A DNA stretch of 63,228 nucleotides from Candidatus Caenarcanales bacterium (GTDB taxonomy: Bacteria > Cyanobacteriota > Vampirovibrionia > Caenarcaniphilales > Caenarcanaceae): positions 1-63,228 of the forward strand of contig JASJDU010000026.1 in NCBI GenBank assembly GCA_030065015.1, written 5' to 3'. Shown here piece after piece: positions 51,604 through 61,203 of this stretch (position 1 is its first letter; each line of letters opens with the position of its first letter). Made by a program: the position numbers and the translations under genes. Below the pieces are notes generated by a model that worked only from the letters and a program-made list of their open reading frames with translations, did no database searches and was not told the DNA's origin.

Positions 51604-52266
51604 ATGATTGAATTAAAAAATATAACTAAGTCGTACAAAACAAAAGGAATCAGACATTACGTTTTTAAAAATTTATCGTTCACTATTCCTCACAACACAA
51701 ATGTTGGCATTTTAGGACGTAATGGCCAAGGAAAATCAACATTGATGAGAATGATTGGTGGCATAGATCCACCAGATTCTGGTGAAATATCCACACAGAA
51801 GTCAATATCTTGGCCAGTTGGTTTAGCTGGAGGTTTTCAAGGACAACTAACTGCAAAAGATAATATAAGGTTTGTTTGTAGAGTATATGGTTGTTCAGAG
51901 AAGCAAATAGAAGAAAAAACAAAATATGTTAGAGACTTTGCTGAAATAGGTAATCATTTTGATCTACCAATGAAAACTTACTCTTCCGGTATGAAGTCCA
52001 GAGTATCATTTGGCTTAAGCATGGCTTTTGATTTTGATTATTATTTAGTGGATGAAGTATTAGCCGTTGGAGATGCTCATTTCAGGAGTAAATCTCAAAA
52101 AGTTTTTAAAGCTAAAAGTTCTAATGCAAATATAATAATGGTTTCACACAGTACTAATACCCTTAAGGAAATGTGTGACTCTCTAATTTTAATTAATAAT
52201 GGTAACCTTACTTTTTATCAAGATATTCAAGAGGGTTTAAAAGTATATGCGGACACAAATAAATGA
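51604..52266 (+). CDS. kpsT: ABC transporter ATP-binding protein for polysaccharide export
   Basis: This 220-aa ATPase partners KpsM. Walker A is LGRNGQGKSTLMRMIGG. The Q-loop region is IRFVCRVYG. The KpsT-type signature is YSSGMKSRVSFGLSMAFDFD, Walker B is YYLVDEVLAVGD, and the H-loop His is in IIMVSHSTNTL. All motifs are intact, unlike the secretion ATPase at 8200-10911. It is a short KpsT without the C-terminal carbohydrate-binding domain of Wzt, in line with the Kdo-linker type of capsule. Its end overlaps the kpsE start by four bases (ATGA coupling). Confidence 0.95.
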   Translation: MIELKNITKSYKTKGIRHYVFKNLSFTIPHNTNVGILGRNGQGKSTLMRMIGGIDPPDSGEISTQKSISWPVGLAGGFQGQLTAKDNIRFVCRVYGCSEKQIEEKTKYVRDFAEIGNHFDLPMKTYSSGMKSRVSFGLSMAFDFDYYLVDEVLAVGDAHFRSKSQKVFKAKSSNANIIMVSHSTNTLKEMCDSLILINNGNLTFYQDIQEGLKVYADTNK

Positions 52267-53357
52267 AATTTTCCTCTCAAAAGCTTTTTAAGTACATTGT
52301 CGTTATTCCATTTGTTATAGCTACTTTTTACTTTGTATTAATTGCAGAAAGTAAATATGCAAGCAATACAAAATTAATTGTTCAAAGTGGCGGCAACTCC
52401 GATAACCTTCAAGGTGCAATTCCTTTGCTATCCTTAGGAAACCTGGATAGCAATTATAAGGATGCACTACTTCTCGAAGAATACATCAAATCAGAATCTA
52501 TTCTCAAGATATTAGATGAAGAATTCAACCTTAAAAAACGTTACGGAAAGTTCAAAATAGATCCCCTCTCAAGAATTTGGATACTAAACCACGAAAACTT
52601 TCTTAACTACTACCAAAAACAAGTAAAAATTCAAGTTGATGAAACTTCAAATGTTTTTTCAATCAGCTTTTTAGATCCGAGTCCAAAGTTTTCTCAAAAT
52701 GTTCTCAAGAGAATTGTTTTACTGTCAGAAGAGTTTATTAATAGAATATCCAAGCAAATAGCTAAAGAACAACAACAATTTGCTGAGTCGGAGCTTGAAG
52801 AAGTACAAAGTCGCTTAACTTCAATTAAAGATTCAATTAAAGAGTTTCAAGACAGGCACAACATTGTTAGTCCAGAAAGGGACATTCAATCCACCTCTGC
52901 AATATTAAGCTCTTTAGAAGCGCAGCTTGTAAAAGAACAAATTGCGTTAAAACAAGCCAGAGCTTACTTAAGTGATAAGTCATTTGAAGTAAAAAGCAAA
53001 CTCGCAATCATCAATGAGTTACGTCAAAAGATCGAATTTGAGAAAAGCCAACTTGCTGACGAAGATGGAAACTCAGAAGAACTCATAAATGATGTTTATC
53101 TCGAATATCAAACCTTATTAATGGAAGCTGAGTTTCTTAAGGATTTGTATAAGACATCGTTAGCTCATGTAGAATCAATAAAAAAACAATCCATTCAACA
53201 GATAAAATTTTTGGTACAAATTCAATCCCCGACTTTACCAGAGGCAGTTCACTCACCTAAGCGCTTGTACTACACAATAGTGACATTACTCATTCTATCT
53301 TTAGTCTATGGAATAGTTAGATTAACTTTAGATACAATTCAAGAACACAAAAACTAA
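52263..53357 (+). CDS. kpsE: KpsE-like polysaccharide co-polymerase/inner-membrane export protein
   Basis: This is a PCP-3 family protein, 364 aa. The N-terminal span (YIVVIPFVIATFYFVLIAES, about 10-29) and the C-terminal span (YYTIVTLLILSLVYGIVRLTL, about 337-357) flank a long periplasmic helical part. DALLLEEYIKSESILKIL, DETSNVFSISFLDPSP and the coiled coil of about 165-300 are typical of KpsE/CtrB/BexC. It bridges the ABC exporter to the outer-membrane KpsD channel. The start codon overlaps the kpsT stop and it lies 7 bases before kpsD. The short P-rich motif LVQIQSPTLPEAVHSPKR precedes the second span. Confidence 0.93.
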   Translation: MKFSSQKLFKYIVVIPFVIATFYFVLIAESKYASNTKLIVQSGGNSDNLQGAIPLLSLGNLDSNYKDALLLEEYIKSESILKILDEEFNLKKRYGKFKIDPLSRIWILNHENFLNYYQKQVKIQVDETSNVFSISFLDPSPKFSQNVLKRIVLLSEEFINRISKQIAKEQQQFAESELEEVQSRLTSIKDSIKEFQDRHNIVSPERDIQSTSAILSSLEAQLVKEQIALKQARAYLSDKSFEVKSKLAIINELRQKIEFEKSQLADEDGNSEELINDVYLEYQTLLMEAEFLKDLYKTSLAHVESIKKQSIQQIKFLVQIQSPTLPEAVHSPKRLYYTIVTLLILSLVYGIVRLTLDTIQEHKN

Positions 53358-53364
53358 ATTCAAA

Positions 53365-55221
53365 ATGATTCCAACATCAAGATATTTTTTCAAAAAACTA
53401 TCCATTTCTTACAAAACGTTTTTTCATTTAATACTCCTCATATCTTTAATAACTCCATTTGTAGGATTAATCAATTTCAAAGCTAATTCTCAGCCGGTTT
53501 TTAACAGTTTATTTCTAGAAGAAACTCAACAAACACAAACCGCCGATATTAAAAATGATTTTCTAAAAGATACAAGTTCTAATAATCCACTAGATCTCTT
53601 AATGAAAGGCTCAAGTGATAAAAAGCAAATAAAGAAAAAAAGTGTTGAGCAATTTAAAAATTCAGGTAAAGTTATTGATCAAGATCTCGCTCAAAGAATC
53701 AAAAAACAAATCGATTATGGACAGAATGATTCTAGTATTATCCCTGTTTTTGGTGAACGGCTGTTTTTAGGAAACTTTGCCAGGCAGACTTTCACCGGAT
53801 TCAATCCAAACTATAAAATCTCAATCGGAGACGAAGTTGTTCTAAAGCTTTGGGGAGCATTTGAATACGAAAGCACTCTAATTGTCGATCAACAAGGAAA
53901 CATATTCGTTCCAAAAGTTGGACCAATTAAGCTTCTGGGTGTACAAAATAAAGACTTAAACAAAGTCGTATCTTCAAAAGTACGCTCTATTTTTTCCAAG
54001 AATGTAGGAATTTATGCAAATCTTCAAGATACTCATCCAATCAAAGTATTCGTATCGGGATTTGTTCAAAGACCCGGATTATTTGAAGGTTTTTCCTCCA
54101 ATTCAGCTCTCAACTTTTTGGATAAAGCTGGGGGGATAGATCCTTTAAGAGGAAGTTTCATAAACATTGACTTGATTCGCAACCAAGAAGTAATAGACAC
54201 AATCAATTTGTACGATTTTCTTCTCAAGGGAACTACCAAATCAATACAACTCCATGATGGAGATACAGTGCTAGTTCATCCGAAGAACAGTTCATACAGT
54301 GTTTCTGGAGATGTTTTAAACTCCTACCAATTTGAGTTCAAAGGATCCAAAATACAGGGGAAAGACATAATTGATATAGCACGCCCTCTTCCAAGTGCAA
54401 ACTTTGTAAAAATTGCAAGAAAAAAAGACAACACAATCAATAGTTTTTATATTTCACTCGATGAATTCAGCAAATCCCCGGTACTTCCAGACGATGAAAT
54501 TGATTTCATAATAGATAAAGTTGAAGAAACGATAGCTGTTGTAGTTGAAGGTGAGCACATTGGACGTAAAGGTTATATACTCCCTCACAACTCACAAGTA
54601 AAAGACTTAATGCCTCTTCTATCCATTGATGAGCGTTCTGAAGTTGAATCAATGCAAATCTTTAGAGAGTCATTAGCAAAAGAACAGAAAAAGGCCCTAA
54701 ACCAATCTCTAGATGCTCTCGAGAGAAAACTTGCTTCATACGCTTCAGTGACTGCTTCTCAAGCTCAATTACAGAACCAAGAATTAAGTAGAATTAGTGG
54801 CTTTATAGAAAAAGCAAGAAATGTTCAACCGGAAGGAAGAATAATATTGGCAAAATCTAGAAACAGCCAAGAGACTTACCTTGAAGATAAAGATGTAGTA
54901 TTCATCCCCCCAAAAACCAATCTAGTTACAATAACCGGTCAGGTTTATTTCCCCAACACAACGGTAAACAAACGTCAATCCATAAAAGGTTATGCCATTG
55001 GAGTAGGTGGAGGTTTTGTGGAAAATGCTGATAAGAAAAAAGCAGTGGTAATACACCAAGATGGTAGAGCGGAACAAGTTAAAACAAGCTATGTTCCTAA
55101 AAATGGTGACCAATTGATGATAGTGCCGAAAGTGAGATTAAAATGGTTTCCTTTAGTTAAGGATATAACGGACATTATCTTCAAATCCGCGCTAACAGCT
55201 AGGGTTTTTATTTGGGATTAA
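53365..55221 (+). CDS. kpsD: KpsD-like outer-membrane polysaccharide export protein
   Basis: This 618-aa exporter forms the outer-membrane exit of the capsule. A signal peptide-like hydrophobic stretch is at about 20-45. The Poly_export domain follows (ISIGDEVVLKLWGAFEYESTLIV; GNIFVPKVGPIKLLGVQNKDL near 180). SLBB repeats come next (VFVSGFVQRPGLFEGFSSNS; VVVEGEHIGRKGYILPHNSQV; VTITGQVYFPNTTVN). The C-terminus has LMIVPKVRLKWFPLVKDITDIIFK. The coiled-coil insert near 450-485 is longer than in Wza. It is the last of the kpsMTED set, and a 145-base AT-rich gap follows before the FHA gene. Confidence 0.93.
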   Translation: MIPTSRYFFKKLSISYKTFFHLILLISLITPFVGLINFKANSQPVFNSLFLEETQQTQTADIKNDFLKDTSSNNPLDLLMKGSSDKKQIKKKSVEQFKNSGKVIDQDLAQRIKKQIDYGQNDSSIIPVFGERLFLGNFARQTFTGFNPNYKISIGDEVVLKLWGAFEYESTLIVDQQGNIFVPKVGPIKLLGVQNKDLNKVVSSKVRSIFSKNVGIYANLQDTHPIKVFVSGFVQRPGLFEGFSSNSALNFLDKAGGIDPLRGSFINIDLIRNQEVIDTINLYDFLLKGTTKSIQLHDGDTVLVHPKNSSYSVSGDVLNSYQFEFKGSKIQGKDIIDIARPLPSANFVKIARKKDNTINSFYISLDEFSKSPVLPDDEIDFIIDKVEETIAVVVEGEHIGRKGYILPHNSQVKDLMPLLSIDERSEVESMQIFRESLAKEQKKALNQSLDALERKLASYASVTASQAQLQNQELSRISGFIEKARNVQPEGRIILAKSRNSQETYLEDKDVVFIPPKTNLVTITGQVYFPNTTVNKRQSIKGYAIGVGGGFVENADKKKAVVIHQDGRAEQVKTSYVPKNGDQLMIVPKVRLKWFPLVKDITDIIFKSALTARVFIWD

Positions 55222-55365
55222 TAAATAATTGACGCGCTAAACCATAAGTTAATAATCATTGAACTTGAATTAATTAACTAAGCAGGTTAAACTTGTATTA
55301 ACTTTATTTAAAAAAAAGATAAACAAAAACACATAAATAAAATAATTCATAGTCTTTTTTACTCT

Positions 55366-57984
55366 ATGAAAGTTTCATTAAATTACAAGTTTGTAAAGAC
55401 ACTTCAGTCCTCAACTCAAAGTATCTCTAATGGCTCAAGTCTATATCTTTCTGCACTTAACAAGAGAACTGAACAGACAAACAGACAAAACTATTATCAA
55501 AACAATCAAAATTTGAATGAACAAGCATGGTGGAAAGAACCAATTAATTTGCTAATAGCTGCCTTAACTACAATCTTTATAATAGGAGGGGCTTATTTAA
55601 CCTTTGCTAATAGATTCAAAAAAGAGTCAAACATAAATAATTTAATAGAGAAAAAACAGCCAACAGCATTAGAAAATGTCTCTCACAATAAACCAGATGA
55701 AGCTATTCCAGCAAAAGACAATATCAATACGGAAGAATCAACACCAAATCCTAAACCTAATATAAATAACGAATACAGTTCATTTTTTAAGTATGATAAC
55801 CCTGTTCAATGCTCCAGCTTACAGGATTTTGAATATATTGAAGAACTTCTTGCAAAAGATGAGTACATAAAACAGTTAGCTTCTTTTATTGGATGTGATT
55901 TTTCTGATTTGAAAAACTTATTTGAGAAAGATCTTTTCGCAAGGACATTCTTGAATAAGAACAATGCGTCTTCAATTAACAGTAGCCCGGTTGTAAAAAA
56001 TTATGATAAGTCGCTAAATATAAGTAACCTTCCAGAATTTTATTCTAAAGAATGTTCTCAAATTTTTGATGAACTGCAAATAGCAAAAGACAAACTAGGG
56101 ATTAAAGAGAATATTGCTCCTTGGCTAGCCATAAATACAAATGCGTTTGAGAAAGCAACAGAAGATAAGAAAAACAATCAAATAGAAATAGACAAGAATA
56201 TTAATTCAATTATTATTCATTTAAATAATGTAAGTAAGTTGATGAGGAAAGCTTCTTCTCTTGAAATCAGCAAGAAACTTTCAGATAGAATAAATAAAAT
56301 TCAATCAAATCTTAATTCCATACAGCAGGATCATCTTTCTCTAAGTAGTCAATCTCAAAATATTAGTGCTCCTGAATTAATTATCTTTATCAAATGGAAA
56401 GTAAATAAAAATTCAGTCAAGGAAGAAATAAATAAAGCTGCCCAAGAATTGCTAGATATTGAAAAAGAAATAAATGGTTTAGAAAAAATTTCCAACGAGG
56501 AAAAACCAATACCTCTAATACCAAAACTTGAGGAGGAACAAAAAGAGAATCCTTGGAAGAAAAAATACATTCTGGGAAGAGATAACAAATCATCAATAAT
56601 TGATTTATCTAATGACAAGTATATAAGTGGCGAACACCTACAAGTAAGACCTCTTGAAAATGGAACAGTTGAGATTTGTGATTTAAAGTCTACAAATGGA
56701 AGCTGGTTTTGTAAGAAGGAAGAGCAGGTTTTTCAAAAACTACAACAAGGCTTTGCTCTAATTTTGGAGGAAGGAGACAAAATAAAAATAGGGGAAACTA
56801 TTCTTATTTTCCAAAATGATAAGTTTGAACACATTCCCACTCAATCTCTAATCTCGGTATCAGAATTAAGCAATAAAGACTTTAACAAGCATCGTATTGA
56901 ATTTCATGCTGATGAAGAAAAAGTTTACATAGAGGGTGTCCTAAAAAAAGTTGACACAGATATTCTAGAAAAATATGATCTTCTTCCCAAATATAAGATT
57001 AAACTTTCAAATAATGAAACCGTTTATTCATCAAGAATTATTGAGAATGAACAAAAAGGCAGATCTATAAGCATTTTATATATAAATAATGGCAAAGGCA
57101 AATACGTTGCCAGACCATGTTATTCAAGCTGTTCTCATGGTGGATTGTGGCAAGCTCCTCACGGTATTGAAAGAGAAAATTACAATAATGAAACTTTTGT
57201 AGGTTGGTTTGGCAAAGGTTTTGCAACTTCAGGTATTAGTAAGTCAGTAACCTCTTTAAATCCTGAATTACAGAAGGCTTTTTCATTCATTCAACCAGAG
57301 AAAGTTTCAGAATTCAAGAATATTGAAGTTGCTTGGAGTGGTCTCTTAAGAGCTATACCTAGGTATCATGGAAATCTTTGGGGAGAAGATATTATTCCTG
57401 AATTAGAAAAAGATTTCAGTAAATTTACTCAATTTGATATTAATTGTAGAGAAAAATTTACTTACGAGTTGGATAAAAAGAGTGTAGCAACTTCAGAAGA
57501 TCTTGCAAAAAGTTTAAAAGTTCCACCAAAAAACAGTCCTAATTTCAATGACGAAAGAAGAGATCTATCTTATGAAATTGAAAACCCTATGTATGGAAAA
57601 ATCATAGTTAGAGTTTTCAACTCGCGAAACAATCATTATCTTTGGACATTTTACGAGCAAAAAGATACTGGTAGAGCATGGATCTCTTGCCTCCATAATG
57701 CTGACTCGCACTTAACAAGCACTGGTTTACAAAGTCAAATTGTACAATGTCCATCTGGATTGACAAGAGCACCCTTTGAATATTTAGACTCAATTAAAGG
57801 TATGCCAGGTATGAAAAGTCAATGGACCGATGAAAAACATAGAGAGCATCATCAAAGATATTTAGCTTGCAAGAAACATGAAATGTATACTGATTATTAT
57901 GAAATATGGAACTTTTACACAAAGCACCTTCCAGTGATTCAAGATTATTATAATTCTATTCACAATGGTCAAGTTCCAAGCTAG
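55366..57984 (+). CDS. Large membrane-anchored FHA-domain protein with novel C-terminal domain
   Basis: This 872-aa protein has a polar N-terminal 55 residues and one span (about 60-80, NLLIAALTTIFIIGGAYLTF). A helical/coiled-coil region follows (140-390). An FHA phosphothreonine-binding domain is at about 400-485, with LGR, SGEHL and CDLKSTNGS at the expected binding-loop positions. A C-terminal domain of about 380 residues is unrecognised. It is rich in Cys, His and Trp (VARPCYSSCSHGGLWQAPHG; NHYLWTFYEQKDTGRAWISC; HREHHQRYLACKKHE). FHA domains read Ser/Thr-kinase phosphorylation. Between the capsule export operon and an FkbM gene, it may be a phospho-controlled envelope enzyme or scaffold (inference). 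Confidence 0.75.
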   Translation: MKVSLNYKFVKTLQSSTQSISNGSSLYLSALNKRTEQTNRQNYYQNNQNLNEQAWWKEPINLLIAALTTIFIIGGAYLTFANRFKKESNINNLIEKKQPTALENVSHNKPDEAIPAKDNINTEESTPNPKPNINNEYSSFFKYDNPVQCSSLQDFEYIEELLAKDEYIKQLASFIGCDFSDLKNLFEKDLFARTFLNKNNASSINSSPVVKNYDKSLNISNLPEFYSKECSQIFDELQIAKDKLGIKENIAPWLAINTNAFEKATEDKKNNQIEIDKNINSIIIHLNNVSKLMRKASSLEISKKLSDRINKIQSNLNSIQQDHLSLSSQSQNISAPELIIFIKWKVNKNSVKEEINKAAQELLDIEKEINGLEKISNEEKPIPLIPKLEEEQKENPWKKKYILGRDNKSSIIDLSNDKYISGEHLQVRPLENGTVEICDLKSTNGSWFCKKEEQVFQKLQQGFALILEEGDKIKIGETILIFQNDKFEHIPTQSLISVSELSNKDFNKHRIEFHADEEKVYIEGVLKKVDTDILEKYDLLPKYKIKLSNNETVYSSRIIENEQKGRSISILYINNGKGKYVARPCYSSCSHGGLWQAPHGIERENYNNETFVGWFGKGFATSGISKSVTSLNPELQKAFSFIQPEKVSEFKNIEVAWSGLLRAIPRYHGNLWGEDIIPELEKDFSKFTQFDINCREKFTYELDKKSVATSEDLAKSLKVPPKNSPNFNDERRDLSYEIENPMYGKIIVRVFNSRNNHYLWTFYEQKDTGRAWISCLHNADSHLTSTGLQSQIVQCPSGLTRAPFEYLDSIKGMPGMKSQWTDEKHREHHQRYLACKKHEMYTDYYEIWNFYTKHLPVIQDYYNSIHNGQVPS

Positions 57985-58101
57985 CTAAAATAGTTAACAT
58001 TGAAATACATGCTCAAAATCAGTCAATTGATTCAAAATGATAAAGAACTAAATTAGAATAATTTTCTAATCTTTCTTAGCTATTCAAATATTTCAATCAA
58101 A

Positions 58102-58899
58102 GTGAATAACTTTCAGCAATTCAATAAACTCAAAGAGTGCCGCTATGGCAAAATGCTCTTCAATATAAATGACGTTTATATTGGTAAATCATTCGATTTA
58201 TATGGCGAGTTCAGTGAACTAGAAATTGATTTACTAAAAACATTTATCAAACCGGACCAATACATCTTCGATGTTGGTGCAAATATTGGGTCACACTCCA
58301 TCTCTTTTGCACAATTAGTGGGATCTAAAGGAGCTGTTTTTGCTTTCGAACCTCAAAGGATTATTTTTCAAACACTTTGCGCCAACCTGTCACTTAATAG
58401 CATTACCAATGTTTTCACTTTTCATTTAGCACTTTCAGAGACATCGGGGAATACTCGAGTACCGTTTCCTGATTATTTAAAACAAAGCAATTTTGGTGGC
58501 CTAGATCTTGAAAAATATAACCACGGAGAGTTTGTACAAGTGATGACCGTTGACCACTTCTCTGTTCCAAAATGCGATTTGATAAAAATAGATGTTGAAG
58601 GAATGGAAGCTAAAGTTTTAAAAGGAGCTGAAAAGACCATTCAAAAGTTTAGACCGATTTTATATGTTGAAAACGACCGAAGTGAAAAATCTGTGGAACT
58701 GATTAAATTGATAGATTCGTATAGCTACAATATTTATTGGCACCGACCACCGTTATTTAATCCCCAAAACTTTTTCCAGAATTCTGATAATGCCTTTGGA
58801 AAAACGGTATCAATAAATTTATTATGCTTACCCAAAGAGAAAGATATCTCAATCAGCTCTATAGAAAACCAATTACAAAAAGTCGTTTTAGCGAATTAA
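58102..58899 (+). CDS. FkbM-family SAM-dependent methyltransferase
   Basis: The 265-aa protein has the FkbM methyltransferase core. Motif I is YIFDVGANIGSHSISFAQ (SAM-binding, near 53). FAFEPQRIIFQTLCANLSLN is near 80. CDLIKIDVEGMEAKVLKGAE near 158 and FRPILYVEND are the family-specific signature. These enzymes O-methylate sugars or other small hydroxyls and are common in polysaccharide clusters. It starts at GTG 58102. At the end of the capsule island on the same strand, it likely caps or decorates the polysaccharide (inference). Confidence 0.9.
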   Translation: MNNFQQFNKLKECRYGKMLFNINDVYIGKSFDLYGEFSELEIDLLKTFIKPDQYIFDVGANIGSHSISFAQLVGSKGAVFAFEPQRIIFQTLCANLSLNSITNVFTFHLALSETSGNTRVPFPDYLKQSNFGGLDLEKYNHGEFVQVMTVDHFSVPKCDLIKIDVEGMEAKVLKGAEKTIQKFRPILYVENDRSEKSVELIKLIDSYSYNIYWHRPPLFNPQNFFQNSDNAFGKTVSINLLCLPKEKDISISSIENQLQKVVLAN

Positions 58900-58942
58900 A
58901 TATTGTATCGAGTAAATCCCATTATTCAAATGAACGGCACCA

Positions 58943-60169
58943 CTAAATTCTTAATGCCTTGGGAACTCGATTGTATAAATCATAAACAGTACCTAAACGA
59001 ACTTCGGACTTAGACTTTGGCCAAATACCAGGAATAGATGTATTGCAGTGAGGACACTGACCAGTATCACTGATATGGTAGTTTAAAACCACGTAACCAA
59101 TTCTTTCAATTAAAACTGCTTTACAATTCGGACAGTAAGTATGTTCGTATCTACCAACTTTACCAGGACGATTGCCCGGATAGACATAATGAAGCCCCTC
59201 CTCATACCCAATTTCGGTAGCTTTAATTAAAATATCAGAATCCGTATTTTCAGTTTCTTGCATACGGTAATCGGTATGAAAAGCGGTTACATGCCATGGA
59301 ATATCAGGGGAAATGGACTTAATGAATTTAGCAGCATCTCTCAATTCTTCTTCAGAATCATTGAAGCCGGGGACAATCAAAGTTACTAGTTCAAGCCATA
59401 AACCGAGTTCATGAACCATTTTAATTCCATTTAAAACACGATCGAGAGCAGTGCCGAGACGTCTATAACTTTTGTCACGCATGGTCTTGAAATCAATTTT
59501 GTAAGCTTTCATAAAAGGTCTTATGTATTCCAGCACCTCTCTGGTTGCATTACCGTTTGAGACATACATGCAAGTTAGACCTTCTTTTTGAGCTTCTTCA
59601 AAAATGGCATGTGACCATTCAGAAGTTATTAGTGGTTCATTGTATGAACTAGCTATTGTTTTAGCACCGTACTTTTTAGCCATTGAAACAAGCTGCTTAG
59701 GAGTAACTTCCACCGGTGGTCTTCCCGCGTTTGCATCTCTAAGAGTTTGAGAAATATCCCAGTTTTGGCAATAAGCACAATGCAAATCGCAACCCATCAT
59801 TCCATAAGTTAAGGTATCAGTACCTGGGTGAACATGGAAAAAAGGTTTTTTCTCAATCGGATCGCATTGCAAAGCAGCAACATATCCCCAAGGAACATAA
59901 AGCTTGCCATTTAAGTTATATCTAACCTGGCAAATCCCTCTGGTTCCTTGCTTTATTTTGCAGTTATGCTCGCAAGCAAAACAGTGAACCATCTGATTGT
60001 CTAACGTTCTATAAAGCTTACCCTCTCTGACCAAGGGGTTTATTAAGTCCGAGACTGGAACATCCCCCGCAATAGGTTTTCTTAAATTTACAAGCTCTTC
60101 AAGCAAATCCTTCTCGGCTGGATCTGCTTTATCTGTTCTTGGAGAGTAAGCTTGCCCTTCAACAGTCAT
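58943..60169 (-). CDS. amrS: AmmeMemoRadiSam system radical SAM enzyme
   Basis: This is a radical SAM protein of 408 aa. The N-terminal part carries an extra Cys set (VHCFACEHNCKIKQGTRGIC; Cys63/66/70/80). The radical SAM CxxxCxxC is at Cys127/131/134 (GCDLHCAYCQNW). PHGT-like and substrate motifs include YNEPLITSEW and LVTLIVPGFND. A C-terminal zinc-ribbon-like CPNC...CPHC follows. This matches the AmmeMemoRadiSam (PflA-like) subfamily, which is encoded with Memo and AMMECR1 proteins in many genomes; the function is not known. The partners are not in this window. It is 47 bases downstream of mreC on the same strand. Confidence 0.9.
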   Translation of the reverse strand: MTVEGQAYSPRTDKADPAEKDLLEELVNLRKPIAGDVPVSDLINPLVREGKLYRTLDNQMVHCFACEHNCKIKQGTRGICQVRYNLNGKLYVPWGYVAALQCDPIEKKPFFHVHPGTDTLTYGMMGCDLHCAYCQNWDISQTLRDANAGRPPVEVTPKQLVSMAKKYGAKTIASSYNEPLITSEWSHAIFEEAQKEGLTCMYVSNGNATREVLEYIRPFMKAYKIDFKTMRDKSYRRLGTALDRVLNGIKMVHELGLWLELVTLIVPGFNDSEEELRDAAKFIKSISPDIPWHVTAFHTDYRMQETENTDSDILIKATEIGYEEGLHYVYPGNRPGKVGRYEHTYCPNCKAVLIERIGYVVLNYHISDTGQCPHCNTSIPGIWPKSKSEVRLGTVYDLYNRVPKALRI

Positions 60170-60216
60170 GACTGAGTCCTCTATTATTTATTTTATTCCC
60201 ATAAGAATATAATTTC

Positions 60217-61113
60217 TTAGAGTGAGCTCATCTTCTTCATGCCTTTAAAATTGTTCGCTTTTGTATTGGAAAGTTTCTTAGGAGGATTATCTTCACCAGG
60301 AATTAAAACAATAACCTCTGAAGTTGTCGAAGCGTCTTCAAACAATTTAACCTTAATGAACATTTCAGAATTATTTCTTAAGCGCGTTAAAGAAACAACC
60401 TTTCCAACTGGATAAGAAAATGGATATAGCTTATCCACACCAACAGGATTAATTTGGGTTGTGTAGACAACATCTCCCTTTTTGACATCCGAGCCAATAG
60501 GAACAAACTGTAGTAATGCGTATCCAGACTTATCTCCCTGAATAATACCGAGTACATCTGTTCTTTCAATTGATGCACCGAATTTCACTTGAGAACTGGA
60601 AATTAACTGTACTATTGAATAATTGGGCTTAACTTCTTGGATCTGACCGAGGATACCCTTTGGTGTAACAACAACCATTCCCGGACGAAAGTCACTATTA
60701 CTTCCCTTATCAATTATTAGCTGCTTATGCCAAGAACTTGGGGATCTGGCTATAACCTTAGAGGAAACTGATTTTGGAAAGCGATTAGTCTGTAATTGCA
60801 ATAACTGATCCAGTTGCGCCACTTTATTAGCAAGGACTTTCATTGAATTTAATTTATACTCAGCTTTACGGAGTCTGCTTTTGAGATATTTAATTTCTCT
60901 ATTTTGATTTTCAATCAGCTGGTAACTGCTCAACACTTTTTGAGTATTTACTGATGTGTTTTCAACGATACCTTGGCTTGTTGCTGTTGTAAATTTTAAA
61001 ATGTTGCTAATTATCTCAGTTATGGGACCACTAAAAAAGAACAGCACACCTGCAAATATGAGAGTGTTCAATAAAAGTTTTAAGAAGCGCTTTCTTTTAT
61101 TCAAGTAGCTCAA
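60217..61113 (-). CDS. mreC: Rod shape-determining protein MreC
   Basis: This is a periplasmic scaffold of the cell-elongation complex. The 298-aa protein has an N-terminal span (KLLLNTLIFAGVLFFFSGPI, about 12-31), a coiled coil (60-110) and two beta-barrel modules with the family phrases VIARSPSSWHKQLIIDKGSN, GMVVVTPKGILGQIQEV and SSSQVKFGASIER, followed by GDVVYTTQ. mreB and mreD are not adjacent, so the usual mreBCD operon is split. The downstream neighbour is amrS and the upstream one is a GT9-like gene. Confidence 0.92.
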   Translation of the reverse strand: MSYLNKRKRFLKLLLNTLIFAGVLFFFSGPITEIISNILKFTTATSQGIVENTSVNTQKVLSSYQLIENQNREIKYLKSRLRKAEYKLNSMKVLANKVAQLDQLLQLQTNRFPKSVSSKVIARSPSSWHKQLIIDKGSNSDFRPGMVVVTPKGILGQIQEVKPNYSIVQLISSSQVKFGASIERTDVLGIIQGDKSGYALLQFVPIGSDVKKGDVVYTTQINPVGVDKLYPFSYPVGKVVSLTRLRNNSEMFIKVKLFEDASTTSEVIVLIPGEDNPPKKLSNTKANNFKGMKKMSSL

Positions 61114-61203
61114 CTAATAATTAATTACTTAAGGATAAATTTTATTTTGTACTTCGTAAATATTATCTAAAATCAACGGTCAACGCTTAGCCTCAAGTAT
61201 TAT

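Noticed and set aside
54922-55113. Reverse-strand frame inside kpsD, and similar frames inside other genes
   Set aside because: They are fully contained in strongly supported genes, and their products lack domain-like composition.
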